DNA from: Nocardia brevicatena NBRC 12119
Lineage (GTDB): Bacteria > Actinomycetota > Actinomycetes > Mycobacteriales > Mycobacteriaceae
NCBI RefSeq assembly: GCF_000308495.1
Contig: NZ_BAFU01000012.1
Location: forward strand, 1 to 64,000
Length of the DNA stretch: 64,000 nt
Reading direction: 5' to 3'
This document shows, one piece after another, positions 16,734-24,418 of this stretch; within the stretch, counting starts at the first letter, position 1; each line of letters begins with the position of its first letter. The translations under genes were made by a program, and so were the position numbers. A model generated the notes under the pieces. The model searched no databases. It was not told where the DNA came from and was given only the letters and a program-made list of their open reading frames with translations.

Positions 16734-18007
16734 TGTCCCGGCCCACCCCGCGCCGGACCGCGACGGGCCCGCGGCACCGGATCACGGCGATGGCGGTCGG
16801 TCTCGGCCTCGCGCTCGGCGTGTCCGGCTGTCAGTTCGATGGGCTCAACTCGCTTCCGATGCCGGGTACCGAGGGGGGTGGCGAGGGCGCCTACGCCGTG
16901 CGTATCCAGATGCCGAACGTCACCACGTTGACCAGGAATTCGCCCGTGCGGGTGGACGATGTCGCGGTGGGCGCGGTCTCGGATATCACCGTGGAGGGCT
17001 GGCACGCGCTGGTGACCGTCAAGCTGAACCCGGACGTGGTGCTCCCCGCCAATGCGGTGGCCCGCATCGGCCAGACCAGTCTGCTCGGCAGCAACCACCT
17101 GGAACTGGCGCCGCCCACCGATGTGCCATCCGAGGGCCGGCTCGCTGAAGGCGATCTCATCCCCTTGGACCGGGCCGGCGTCTACCCGACCACCGAACAG
17201 GTGCTCTCCTCGCTGTCGGTGGTGCTCAACGGCGGCGGTATCTCCCAGTTGGAGAACATCACCCGGGAGTTGAACGCGGCGCTGGTCGGCCACGAGGCCG
17301 AGGTCCGCGACCTGCTGCCCCAGTTGAACGAGCTCATCGTCAACCTGGACCAGCAGCGCGGCGACATCATCGCCGCCATGGACGGGCTGGACCGGGTCGC
17401 CGGCCAGTTCGCCCGGGAAAGCGATGTGGTGGCCGGCGCCATCGAGGACATCCATCCGGCCCTGACCGTCCTCGCCGACCGGCGGCAGAACATCACCACC
17501 GCCATCACCAAACTGGGTGAGCTCAGCGATGTCACCCAACGGTTGATCGACACCAGCGGCGACAACCTGAAGGCGAATCTCGCCGATCTGGCGCCGGTAC
17601 TGCAGACCTTGGCCGATACCGGCGGCAACCTGGCCGAATCACTGAAGATCCTGCTCTCCTTCCCCTTCCCGTTGAAGAACATCGACAAGGCGATCAAGGG
17701 CGACTATCTGAACCTGTTCATGACCGTGGACCTCACGGGCGCACGACTGGACTCGAACTTCCTCACCGGCACCCCGCTCGGCGGGCGGTTCGGCGGTGTG
17801 GAGGCCGCGCTCGGCGCCATGGCGCCTCCTACCGCGGAGGGGCAGGGCAATCCGCTCACCGCGCCGCTGCAGCCGCCGGCCGGACCACCTGGGCCGGCCG
17901 GCGGGCCGCAACCGACCATTCCCGGGCTGCCGCCGATTCCCGGCCTGCCCGCGATCCCCGGGTTGACGGTGCCGCTGCCCGGTCCCGCAGAAGGGGGACA
18001 GCCGTGA
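16730..18007 (+). CDS. mce4E: Mce4E, MCE-domain lipoprotein
   Basis: A 425-residue protein with a lipoprotein signal ending in the lipobox VSGC, so the mature protein is probably acylated at that cysteine, as for mycobacterial Mce4E (LprN). The MCE domain has SPVRVDDVAVGAV. The C-terminus is strongly Pro/Gly-rich. AGGAGG at 16721-16726 precedes two adjacent ATGs (16730, 16733). The same frame is open far upstream inside mce4D, but that part is not coding. Confidence 0.9.
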   Translation: MMSRPTPRRTATGPRHRITAMAVGLGLALGVSGCQFDGLNSLPMPGTEGGGEGAYAVRIQMPNVTTLTRNSPVRVDDVAVGAVSDITVEGWHALVTVKLNPDVVLPANAVARIGQTSLLGSNHLELAPPTDVPSEGRLAEGDLIPLDRAGVYPTTEQVLSSLSVVLNGGGISQLENITRELNAALVGHEAEVRDLLPQLNELIVNLDQQRGDIIAAMDGLDRVAGQFARESDVVAGAIEDIHPALTVLADRRQNITTAITKLGELSDVTQRLIDTSGDNLKANLADLAPVLQTLADTGGNLAESLKILLSFPFPLKNIDKAIKGDYLNLFMTVDLTGARLDSNFLTGTPLGGRFGGVEAALGAMAPPTAEGQGNPLTAPLQPPAGPPGPAGGPQPTIPGLPPIPGLPAIPGLTVPLPGPAEGGQP

Positions 18008-19473
18008 CGCTCACCCGGTTCGTCCGTATCCAGCTGGTCATCTTCTCCATACTCACGGTGGTCGGCCTGACCGTCATGGCCGGGACCTACGTGCGGCTGC
18101 CCGCCATGTTCGGGATCGGGCGCTACGACGTCATCGTGCAGTTGGCCGCGACCGGCGGGCTTTACAAACAGGCCAATGTCGCCTATCGGGGCACGAACGT
18201 CGGTGTGGTGAAAGAGGTCCGCCTCACCCCCGCGGGGGTCGAGGCGGACCTGTCCATCGACAGTGACTACAAGATCCCCGCCGACGTGGATGCGCTGGTG
18301 CGCAGTGTGTCGGCGGTCGGCGAACAGTACGTCGATCTGGTTCCGCCGCAGGAGCCCGCTGGCGGAAACCTCCACGACGGCAGCGTGATCCCGGTGGAAC
18401 GCACCACGTTGCCACAGGACGTGGGTGCCCTGTTGGACCAGGCCGACCGGTTGCTGGCCACCGTCGCCGATACCCGCCTGCGCCAGGTGATCGACGAGGC
18501 GTTCCACGCCTTCAACGGCGCAGGCCCCGATCTGCAACGATTCATCGATTCGGCGGCGCTGTTGGTGCAGGAGGCGCAGGACAATGTCGAGCCGACCAAG
18601 AAACTGATCGAACAGATCGGTCCGCTGCTGGACACCCAGACCCGTTCCGATACGGCCATCCGGTCCTGGACACGGGACCTGGCCGCCGTCACCGACCAAC
18701 TGCGCGAACACGACCCGGCGTTGCGCAGTATCTTCGCCAACGCGCCGTCGTCCATGGAACGGGTGACCGCCCAATTCCAGGATCTGCAGCCCACCCTGCC
18801 GCTGCTGCTGGCCAATCTGGTGAGTCTGGGGCAGGTCACGTCCACCTACCACGCCGGCCTGGAACAGACCCTGGTCGTCTACCCGCCGCTCATCGCGGCG
18901 CTGCTCACCGCGGTGCGCGGCCCGATGGAATACGGCGCCCTGGTCGACTTCATGACCGTGCTCAACGATCCACCGCCGTGCACCACCGGCTTCCTTCCGC
19001 CGGACCAGCGCCGCTCGCCGAGCGAATTCGACACCCCTCAGCCCCCGCCCGGGTTGTACTGCAAGGTGCCGCAGGACTATCCGACGGCGGTGCGCGGTAT
19101 CCGCAATACACCCTGTATGGAATTCCCCGGCCGCCGGGCACCGTCGCCGGAGTTGTGCCGCACCGGTTATGTTCCGCTCGGCACCAACCCGCCGTTCGGT
19201 CCGCCGCAGCCGGTGGCCCCGGCCGTCGCGCCACCGGATCCGGGTGCTCCGGCCGCGCCGGCGAGTGCTCCGGCCGCGCTGCCGGGGGTACCAGCAGCAC
19301 CCGCGAGTTTCTCCGGATACAGCATGCCGGGGGCCGCGCTGTCGTACAACCCGGCAACGGGGGTTTATGTCGGACCCGACGGACGCACCTATCGACAGGG
19401 CGACATCGCCCCCGGTGGTTCGGGTACCGTCGCTGCGGACTGGCAGGCAATGTTCGAGGAGCAGCAACGATGA
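18004..19473 (+). CDS. mce4F: Mce4F, MCE-domain protein
   Basis: A 489-residue protein with an N-terminal anchor (about 8-30), an MCE domain with YRGTNVGVVKEV, a helical region, and a Pro/Ala-rich tail that ends in a compact YNPATGVYVGPDGRTY segment. It overlaps mce4E by GTGA. It is the last of the six Mce subunits. Confidence 0.9.
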   Translation: MTLTRFVRIQLVIFSILTVVGLTVMAGTYVRLPAMFGIGRYDVIVQLAATGGLYKQANVAYRGTNVGVVKEVRLTPAGVEADLSIDSDYKIPADVDALVRSVSAVGEQYVDLVPPQEPAGGNLHDGSVIPVERTTLPQDVGALLDQADRLLATVADTRLRQVIDEAFHAFNGAGPDLQRFIDSAALLVQEAQDNVEPTKKLIEQIGPLLDTQTRSDTAIRSWTRDLAAVTDQLREHDPALRSIFANAPSSMERVTAQFQDLQPTLPLLLANLVSLGQVTSTYHAGLEQTLVVYPPLIAALLTAVRGPMEYGALVDFMTVLNDPPPCTTGFLPPDQRRSPSEFDTPQPPPGLYCKVPQDYPTAVRGIRNTPCMEFPGRRAPSPELCRTGYVPLGTNPPFGPPQPVAPAVAPPDPGAPAAPASAPAALPGVPAAPASFSGYSMPGAALSYNPATGVYVGPDGRTYRQGDIAPGGSGTVAADWQAMFEEQQR

Positions 19474-20447
19474 GCGAGACCAGGGAGAACGGTCGTTCGC
19501 GCCGGCGCGCCGGTCGGGCCGCCGGGCCGCCGGGCGCGAAAGCCGCCGCGGGTTCCGCGGCCGAGACCGAGGCCTCGACCGAATCCGTAGCGGCCATCAC
19601 CGCCGTCGAACCCACTACCGTCACCACGCCCGGCTCCGCCGAGAGGGCGGAGACCACCGCCGTCCCGGAGGCGGTGCAGGCCGCGGCCACCCACTCGGCC
19701 GGTAACCCGCCCGACGGGAAACCCTCGAACCCGGAGATCACGGCCGGCGCCGCCCTCCGCGATGCCGACGAGAAGCCGGCGGACCAGGACAGCCCCGATC
19801 CGGTGGTCACGGAGAATGTCGCGGGGGCGGAGGCCGGTACGGAGCGGGCCGACGCCGAGAAGATCGATATGGCGAAGGACACGGCGGCGGCCGCGGCCGC
19901 GGACGACACCGAGAAGGTCGAGACGGAAAAGGCCGGGGAGGCCGCGGCGGGACCCGGCCGTTCCTGGAAGCGCGCCCTGGCCACGGTCGCCGCCACGGTT
20001 CTGGTACTGGCCCTCGTCGCCGGTGCGGTGCTGTCGGTTTTCGCCGTCCGGTCCACCGAGGACCGCGACGCCCGCCGTGACGCCTACCTCCAGACGGCCC
20101 GGCAGACCATTCTCAACCTGACCACCATCCGCGCCGATACCGCCAAAGAGGATATCGACCGGATCCTCACCATGGCCTCCGGTGAGTTCAAAACCGAATT
20201 CGACGGCCGGGTCGACCCGTTCACCGAGATCGTCAAGCAGGCCAAGGTGGTGTCCAACGGTGAGGTCGTCGAGGCCGCCATCGAGCGTGACGACGGGAAT
20301 TCCGCGACCGTCCTCGTGGCGGCCAAACAAACGCTGACCAATGCGGGGCAGGCGGAACCACAGCAGCGGTTCTACCGGTTCCGGGTCACCGTGACCAAGA
20401 GCGACGACGGGTCGTTGAAGTCCTCCGACGTGGAGTTCGTGGCATGA
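19470..20447 (+). CDS. mas4A: Mce-associated membrane protein Mas4A
   Basis: A 325-residue protein. Residues 1 to about 165 are Ala/Glu/Thr-rich and low in complexity. One membrane helix (about 170-192) follows, then an extracytoplasmic domain of the NTF2-like type found in Mce-associated proteins. Such proteins stabilise the Mce complex. It overlaps mce4F and mas4B by ATGA. The long acidic N-terminal extension is unusual in size. Confidence 0.85.
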   Translation: MSETRENGRSRRRAGRAAGPPGAKAAAGSAAETEASTESVAAITAVEPTTVTTPGSAERAETTAVPEAVQAAATHSAGNPPDGKPSNPEITAGAALRDADEKPADQDSPDPVVTENVAGAEAGTERADAEKIDMAKDTAAAAAADDTEKVETEKAGEAAAGPGRSWKRALATVAATVLVLALVAGAVLSVFAVRSTEDRDARRDAYLQTARQTILNLTTIRADTAKEDIDRILTMASGEFKTEFDGRVDPFTEIVKQAKVVSNGEVVEAAIERDDGNSATVLVAAKQTLTNAGQAEPQQRFYRFRVTVTKSDDGSLKSSDVEFVA

Positions 20448-20938
20448 GCGGGCACGGCGTGATGAAGAAGGCTCTGCTCGCCCTCGTCGCCCTCGTGGTG
20501 GTCGCGTCGGCCGTGGTGGCCGGTATCAATGGTTACCGGTACTGGGATGACAAACGCGCCGAACAGTCGCGCTCCGATGCCGTCGCGGCCGCGACCCGCA
20601 CGGTTTCGGCCATGTTCAGCTATCGGCACGAGACGGTGGAAACCGAACTGCCCAGGGCCGCCGACAATCTGGCCCCGGATTTCCGCAAGGATTACCTCGA
20701 ACTCATCGAGAAGGCGATCGTGCCGGGGGCGAAGGAAAAGCAGCTCACGGTGGAGGCCACCACCCAAGCGGGCGGCGTGGTGTCGGTCGACCGGGCGCAC
20801 GCGGTGGTCCTGTTGTTCCTCAACCAGGTGACCACCAGCAAGGACAGCCCGCAGGGAACCACCACGGGCAGCCGGGTGCGGGTGACATTGGACAAGAGCG
20901 ACGATCGGTGGCTGGTCGCCTCGGTGACCCCGATCTGA
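20444..20938 (+). CDS. mas4B: Mce-associated membrane protein Mas4B
   Basis: A 164-residue protein with an N-terminal membrane helix (about 8-28) and a small extracytoplasmic domain related to that of Mas4A (ATRTVSAMFSYRHETVETEL, then VRVTLDKSDDRWLVASV). It is the last gene of the mce4 operon, followed at once by a strong hairpin. Confidence 0.87.
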   Translation: MSGHGVMKKALLALVALVVVASAVVAGINGYRYWDDKRAEQSRSDAVAAATRTVSAMFSYRHETVETELPRAADNLAPDFRKDYLELIEKAIVPGAKEKQLTVEATTQAGGVVSVDRAHAVVLLFLNQVTTSKDSPQGTTTGSRVRVTLDKSDDRWLVASVTPI

Positions 20939-20956
20939 TCGACGCCCACCGAGCAC

Positions 20957-21000
20957 ATACGGGAAAGGCTCCGACCCTCGGGTCGGAGCCTTTCCCGTAT
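20957..21000 (+). terminator. strong hairpin terminator of the mce4 operon
   Basis: A perfect 20-bp stem (20957-20976 with 20981-21000) and a 4-nt loop CTCG begin 18 nt after the mas4B stop. The sequence between yrbE4A and here has no comparable hairpin, consistent with one long transcript. Confidence 0.85.
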
Positions 21001-21428
21001 GGAGCGCTTCATGGACCGAGCCGGCGTTCCTCCGCCGCCCGGGCCGACGCCGCGACGCCGTTCGCGTCGTGTCGGAGCCGAACACGCCGAGCTCACGGAG
21101 CTCCACGAACTCGTAGTCACCGAGCGTCACACTTACCAACAACGTCTGGAAGAACCGCACGCCGCTCATGCTGTATCGCATGGGGCATGCGCGGGCGTCC
21201 TGCGTGGTTACGCCGCGCTACCGCCTTCGGGCGCCGACCGCTCATGCTCCGGCCCTCGCCGAGGCGTATGTAGCCGTCGACGCAGCGCCCATGAGATCCA
21301 CCGGCAGCACGCGAGGCGGTCGGCCGCTACCGGGACGACCACCGGCAGCAGATCGACCTGCTCCACGGCGACCTCGAGCAAGAGCCACAACACCTGGCCG
21401 TAGCGATAGACGCCCACAAGGAGACCGC
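21001..21428. other. no confident gene; possible decayed coding sequence
   Basis: Plausible protein-like stretches sit in different forward frames: AELTELHELVVTERHTYQQR near 21090 and YRDDHRQQIDLLHGDLEQEP near 21330. No frame has a convincing start, ribosome-binding site and stop together. It may be a frameshifted remnant of a helical protein gene. Confidence 0.3.
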
Positions 21429-22490
21429 ATGTTCACCCGGTTCGTCTGTGCCCTGGCATTCGCCGGCGCGCTCACCGTCCTCGGGGTAGCGACACCACCC
21501 CACGCCGACGGGCACCCCGGCACCATCGCCACACCCATAGCCGTGCCGAACGGGCCATACCCGGTCGGTCGCACCGACACCGCCCTCACCGACTCGGGAC
21601 GCACCATCGCCGTCTCGGTCTGGTACCCGGCCGCCACGGCCGGCCCTCCGGCGCCCTATATTCCCGAACCGCGGCCGATCGCCGCTGCGCAGATCGCCGC
21701 CCGCACCGCGCAGTGGGTGTACACCCCCACCGCGGCCGTGGCGATGCTCCTCGCGAGGGTGCCCGCCACCGACAACGCGGCACCCGCCGACCTCGGCGCG
21801 CTGCCCGTCGTCATCTGGTCGCCCGGCCTGGGTACTCCCCGCTGGCTGGCCTCCGGTCTTGCCGCCGATATCGCCTCCCGCGGCTACGCCGTCGTCACCA
21901 TCGACCACACCGGTGAAGCACCCGCCGTCGCGCTGCCGAACGGACAGTTGGTGCTCGGCGATATCCCCACCCGAAACCCCGGCTACCTGCGGTCCGCTCT
22001 CACCGTCCGTGTCGCCGACATGCGCCTGGTCCTCGACCGGCTCACCACCCTGCCGGTCATCGGCGACCGCGTGGACACGAACCGGATCGCGGCCGCCGGC
22101 CACAGCTACGGCGGCCAGACCGCGGTTACCGCGGCCGCGGCCGACCCCCGCATCCGAACCGTCCTCGTCCTCGACGGTTCCGCCGGATGGGACGGTGTCG
22201 CCGACGTCCCCGACCTCGAACAGCCGGTGCTACTGCTCGCGGCGGGCGATATGCTGCACGCCTCGTGGCTGGAACTCCACACCGCCGTGGCCGGCACCGT
22301 CGCCGGGGCCGGTCATTACAGCCCGACCGACCTGCCCGCGTTCGGCGGTGGAGCCGAGCTGTGCGGCACCATACCCGCGGAAACCGGTACGGCGATCACC
22401 CGTTCGGTCGTCGCGGCATGGCTCGACCGAACGTTACGTGGCGCCGACCGACCACTGCCGGAATTCCCGGCGCTGCACTGGCGTCGTTGA
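21429..22490 (+). CDS. secreted alpha/beta-hydrolase (PAF-acetylhydrolase/lipase-like)
   Basis: A 353-residue protein with a signal peptide (MFTRFVCALAFAGALTVLG, cleavage near residue 28). The nucleophile elbow is GHSYGGQ; Asp in VLDGS and a C-terminal His in GHYSP could complete the triad. The SVWYP segment resembles platelet-activating-factor acetylhydrolase-like enzymes. AAGGAGA lies just before the ATG at 21429; upstream in-frame starts cross the unresolved region. It is separated from mce4 by a terminator. Confidence 0.8.
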   Translation: MFTRFVCALAFAGALTVLGVATPPHADGHPGTIATPIAVPNGPYPVGRTDTALTDSGRTIAVSVWYPAATAGPPAPYIPEPRPIAAAQIAARTAQWVYTPTAAVAMLLARVPATDNAAPADLGALPVVIWSPGLGTPRWLASGLAADIASRGYAVVTIDHTGEAPAVALPNGQLVLGDIPTRNPGYLRSALTVRVADMRLVLDRLTTLPVIGDRVDTNRIAAAGHSYGGQTAVTAAAADPRIRTVLVLDGSAGWDGVADVPDLEQPVLLLAAGDMLHASWLELHTAVAGTVAGAGHYSPTDLPAFGGGAELCGTIPAETGTAITRSVVAAWLDRTLRGADRPLPEFPALHWRR

Positions 22491-22514
22491 AAAGAAAGCA
22501 CCGGTCACACCGAA

Positions 22515-22574
22515 GACGGGTTGACCGGCGCTTCCTCCAGTGTCCCCTGTCGGGATTGGGCCGACGACCTTTCG
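22515..22574. repeat. partial copy of tRNA-Thr 3' end and flank (att-like, left)
   Basis: This 60-bp stretch aligns without gaps to 23762-23821, with 48 identical bases by my count. The first 16 bp are identical (terminator arm), and 27 of 31 bp match across the T-arm and acceptor. The T-stem here still pairs fully (GTCGG/CCGAC), although its sequence differs from the functional tRNA. The arrangement fits an integration scar at a tRNA 3' end. Confidence 0.65.
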
Positions 22575-22641
22575 GTTTCGGGTAACACGTAGGTCTTCCA
22601 ACCGTGCCCGACTGCCACTCGGCGAGCAGTTGGACGGAGTT

Positions 22642-22716
22642 CTACAAGACCGCGGACAACAGGTTGAACGTGAAGTTCAGAGTGGGACCGAAATCGAAAA
22701 CGAAGACGAAGGTCAC
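22642..22716 (-). CDS. micropeptide A (24 aa), FGPT family
   Basis: A 24-codon reading frame, GTG start at 22716 and TAG stop, preceded by AGGAG (22724-22728) at 7-nt spacing. The product begins MTFVFVFD, then FGPT, then LNFTFNLLSAVL. It has a single charged residue. It shares FGPT-x3-T-aromatic-N-x2-S and an aromatic-rich character with the peptide at 23125-23208 on the other strand, so two independent short frames agree. A possible beta-hairpin around GPT, or a membrane peptide, is conceivable. Function unknown; I know of no described family. Confidence 0.6.
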   Translation of the reverse strand: MTFVFVFDFGPTLNFTFNLLSAVL

Positions 22717-22770
22717 CGCAGTACTCCTACAGTCGTGAAGCTGGGCTCATATCGGCCGGCCGGCATGGCG

Positions 22771-22791
22771 GGATCCGGAATTTGCGGATCC
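22771..22791. repeat. hairpin upstream of micropeptide A
   Basis: GGATCCG (22771-22777) pairs with CGGATCC (22785-22791) over a 7-nt loop, 55 nt before the micropeptide A start. It could be a leader structure or an operator. Confidence 0.35.
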
Positions 22792-23004
22792 GTGAAAGTC
22801 TTTACCTTCGTCGCTATTACGAGAACAAAGGTGTGCCATTCGTAGGTACGCCACCTCAGGACGCCGTTGGGTCCGGACGGTAGCATGCCCCTCTCATGCG
22901 ATCCGGATAGGCGCGCCGACAAGCCGGTTCCGGGAGTTGCTCGGTAAAGCGAGGCATTCGACCATCACAGCCTGCCCTTCCTCGGCGACCCGCCGGTCGT
23001 AACT

Positions 23005-23068
23005 CTGGTGAGCAGGTTCAACCGTCGTGTCAGTGGGTATGGTGGAACCGTTGGGTTCCGCTCACCAG
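23005..23068 (+). promoter_or_regulatory. structured 5' leader of micropeptide B
   Basis: CTGGTGAGC (23005-23013) pairs with GCTCACCAG (23060-23068). Nested inside, GGAACC (23044-23049) pairs with GGTTCC (23054-23059) around GTTG. The structure ends 56 nt before the micropeptide start and may be a regulatory leader. Between 22717 and 23124 (408 bp) I see only these dyads. Confidence 0.4.
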
Positions 23069-23124
23069 CACAGGCTGCACAGAGGCTCTTGAACCGGGTG
23101 ATTCACCGAGCAGAGGAGTGCACG

Positions 23125-23208
23125 ATGGGGGTCTTCTTGAATTTCGGTCCGACGTGGAGCAACACGTGGAACATTTTCTCGCTGATCTTCAGTATCCCCA
23201 CGCAGTGA
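23125..23208 (+). CDS. micropeptide B (27 aa), FGPT family
   Basis: A 27-codon frame, ATG start and TGA stop, with GAGGAG (23113-23118) 6 nt upstream. The product begins MGVFLN, then FGPT, then WSNTWNIFSLIFSIPTQ. It has no charged residue. Aligned on FGPT to micropeptide A, it keeps Thr at +4, an aromatic at +5, Asn at +6 and Ser at +9. An in-frame ATG further up (23008) lacks a ribosome-binding site and is unlikely. Uncharged aromatic peptides of this size could sit in the membrane or cell wall; this is inference. Confidence 0.62.
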   Translation: MGVFLNFGPTWSNTWNIFSLIFSIPTQ

Positions 23209-23740
23209 CAGCAGCGGTCCGGAACATCCGACACGTGTTCCGCGGTACCGGTCCGCCTCGCAGATAATCGGATGAGACCGCCCCGAACAGGGCATACCGG
23301 CGTGCCGCCGGAATCAACCGCCGAGCCTTGCCGAGACCACCTCGATATCCGATGCGGTGGATGGCCGGACAAGTTGTCCGTCCGCCCCCTGCCTACTTCT
23401 CCCTCTCTCCTCGTACTGGCCATCTCAGCGAAAGTCGGGCGTGTCGAGGATGCCGTGGGCGCCGCGTAGCGGATACCGAAGGCGGTCCTCGGCTCGTTCG
23501 GCCGGCGCGAGACCATCGGCCATGAGGAACGGGGATGTCAACGCACCGTGTACCACCTCGGGAAGGTGCGGCACGCCGATGCGTCTTCAGGGCGTGCCCA
23601 CGGCCGCCATCGCGGCTCGGCCGGGAATACGGATGACGCCTTCACGGTGCGGACCTACGATGCGTTGGCCAGTGTCGCGTCGGCGTCGCAGGCAGTTGTG
23701 ACAAACCTGACAACATGCGTCGGAGCGGTCGAATCGGAAA
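23209..23740. other. no supported gene
   Basis: Between micropeptide B and the tRNA-Thr terminator I find no frame with credible start, ribosome-binding site and protein-like composition. A dyad GGAACA...TGTTCC lies at about 23220-23244 just after the peptide and could be its terminator. Confidence 0.4.
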
Positions 23741-23777
23741 CGCCGGTCAACCCGTAAGAAGGACGGGTTGACCGGCG
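23741..23777 (-). terminator. hairpin terminator of tRNA-Thr
   Basis: A perfect 15-bp stem (23741-23755 with 23763-23777) and a 7-nt loop lie 11 nt downstream of the tRNA 3' end on the minus strand. Its right arm is duplicated exactly at 22516-22530. Confidence 0.7.
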
Positions 23778-23821
23778 TCTCTCCTCGAGCCCCCTGTCAG
23801 GATTGAACTGACGACCTTTCG
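23762..23821. repeat. tRNA-Thr 3' end and flank (att-like, right)
   Basis: The partner of the repeat at 22515-22574, at a constant offset of 1247 bp. It contains the functional T-arm and acceptor 3' strand of tRNA-Thr and one arm of its terminator. Tyrosine integrases typically use such tRNA 3' ends, but none is encoded nearby. Confidence 0.65.
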
Positions 23822-23859
23822 CTTACAAGGCGAGCGCTCTACCACTGAGCTAAGGAGGC
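23788..23859 (-). tRNA. tRNA-Thr(TGT)
   Basis: A 72-nt cloverleaf without encoded CCA. The acceptor GCCTCCT pairs with AGGGGGC (one T-G wobble). The D-arm is GCTC-AGTGGTA-GAGC, the anticodon loop CTTGTAA has anticodon TGT, and the T-arm is GTCAG-TTCAATC-CTGAC. Position 27-43 of the anticodon stem is a C-A mismatch; the other four pairs are canonical. Confidence 0.92.
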
Positions 23860-23965
23860 GGAAGCTCAGACATCATAACCGGACGTGCGCACCGGCCGAC
23901 ACCGGATATCCGGTGTCGGCCGGCGGCAGGTCGGGTGCCGAGCCGTTCGGAGGGATCGGCCCGGG

Positions 23966-24205
23966 TCAGGACTTGGCCTGGCGGGCCGCCTCGTCGGCCG
24001 CCATGGCGTCGCGCAGGCTCTTGGGCCGCATATCGGTCCAGTTCTGTTCGACGTATTCCACGCAGGCTGCGCGGCTGTCCTCGCCGAACACCACTCGCCA
24101 CCCGGCCGGAACCTCGGCGAAGGTCGGCCACAAGGAGTGCTGTTCCTCGTCATTGACCAGAACGTAGAAGCGGCCGTCCTCGTCGTCGAACGGGTTGGTG
24201 CTCAT
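23966..24205 (-). CDS. MbtH-family protein
   Basis: A 79-residue protein with the full MbtH signature: [10 protein letters not shown] (18-27), PAGW (33-36) and NWTDMRP (55-61), with the conserved tryptophans 26, 36 and 56. MbtH proteins bind and activate adenylation domains of non-ribosomal peptide synthetases. No synthetase lies within the window, so its partner must be elsewhere. It lies 107 bp upstream of tRNA-Thr and 213 bp downstream of a hydrolase gene on the same strand. Confidence 0.93.
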   Translation of the reverse strand: MSTNPFDDEDGRFYVLVNDEEQHSLWPTFAEVPAGWRVVFGEDSRAACVEYVEQNWTDMRPKSLRDAMAADEAARQAKS

Positions 24206-24418
24206 TTCACCTCACTGGATGCTCGCGCGTATGTGTACGGGTTGCTGCGGGTCGACCGCGCCGAATACCGCGAACCCCGGCCGGCGGAACCCGACTGATA
24301 GGTCGACCCTAGCAAGGCCGGCGTTACCTTTGGGAAGACACCTCAACTGGGGGTCCGACCGTCCGAACCCCGCTGCCTGCGCAATTGTGATGTGCGCCGC
24401 CTGCGGCCGCCGGTCTAC

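Noticed and set aside
22540-22845. 101-codon plus-strand frame
   Set aside because: It starts in the tRNA-like repeat and is antisense to micropeptide A, with unlike-protein composition and no ribosome-binding site.
23103-23516. 137-codon minus-strand frame
   Set aside because: Antisense to micropeptide B, Arg/Thr/Pro-rich, no start signal. Treated as a shadow frame.
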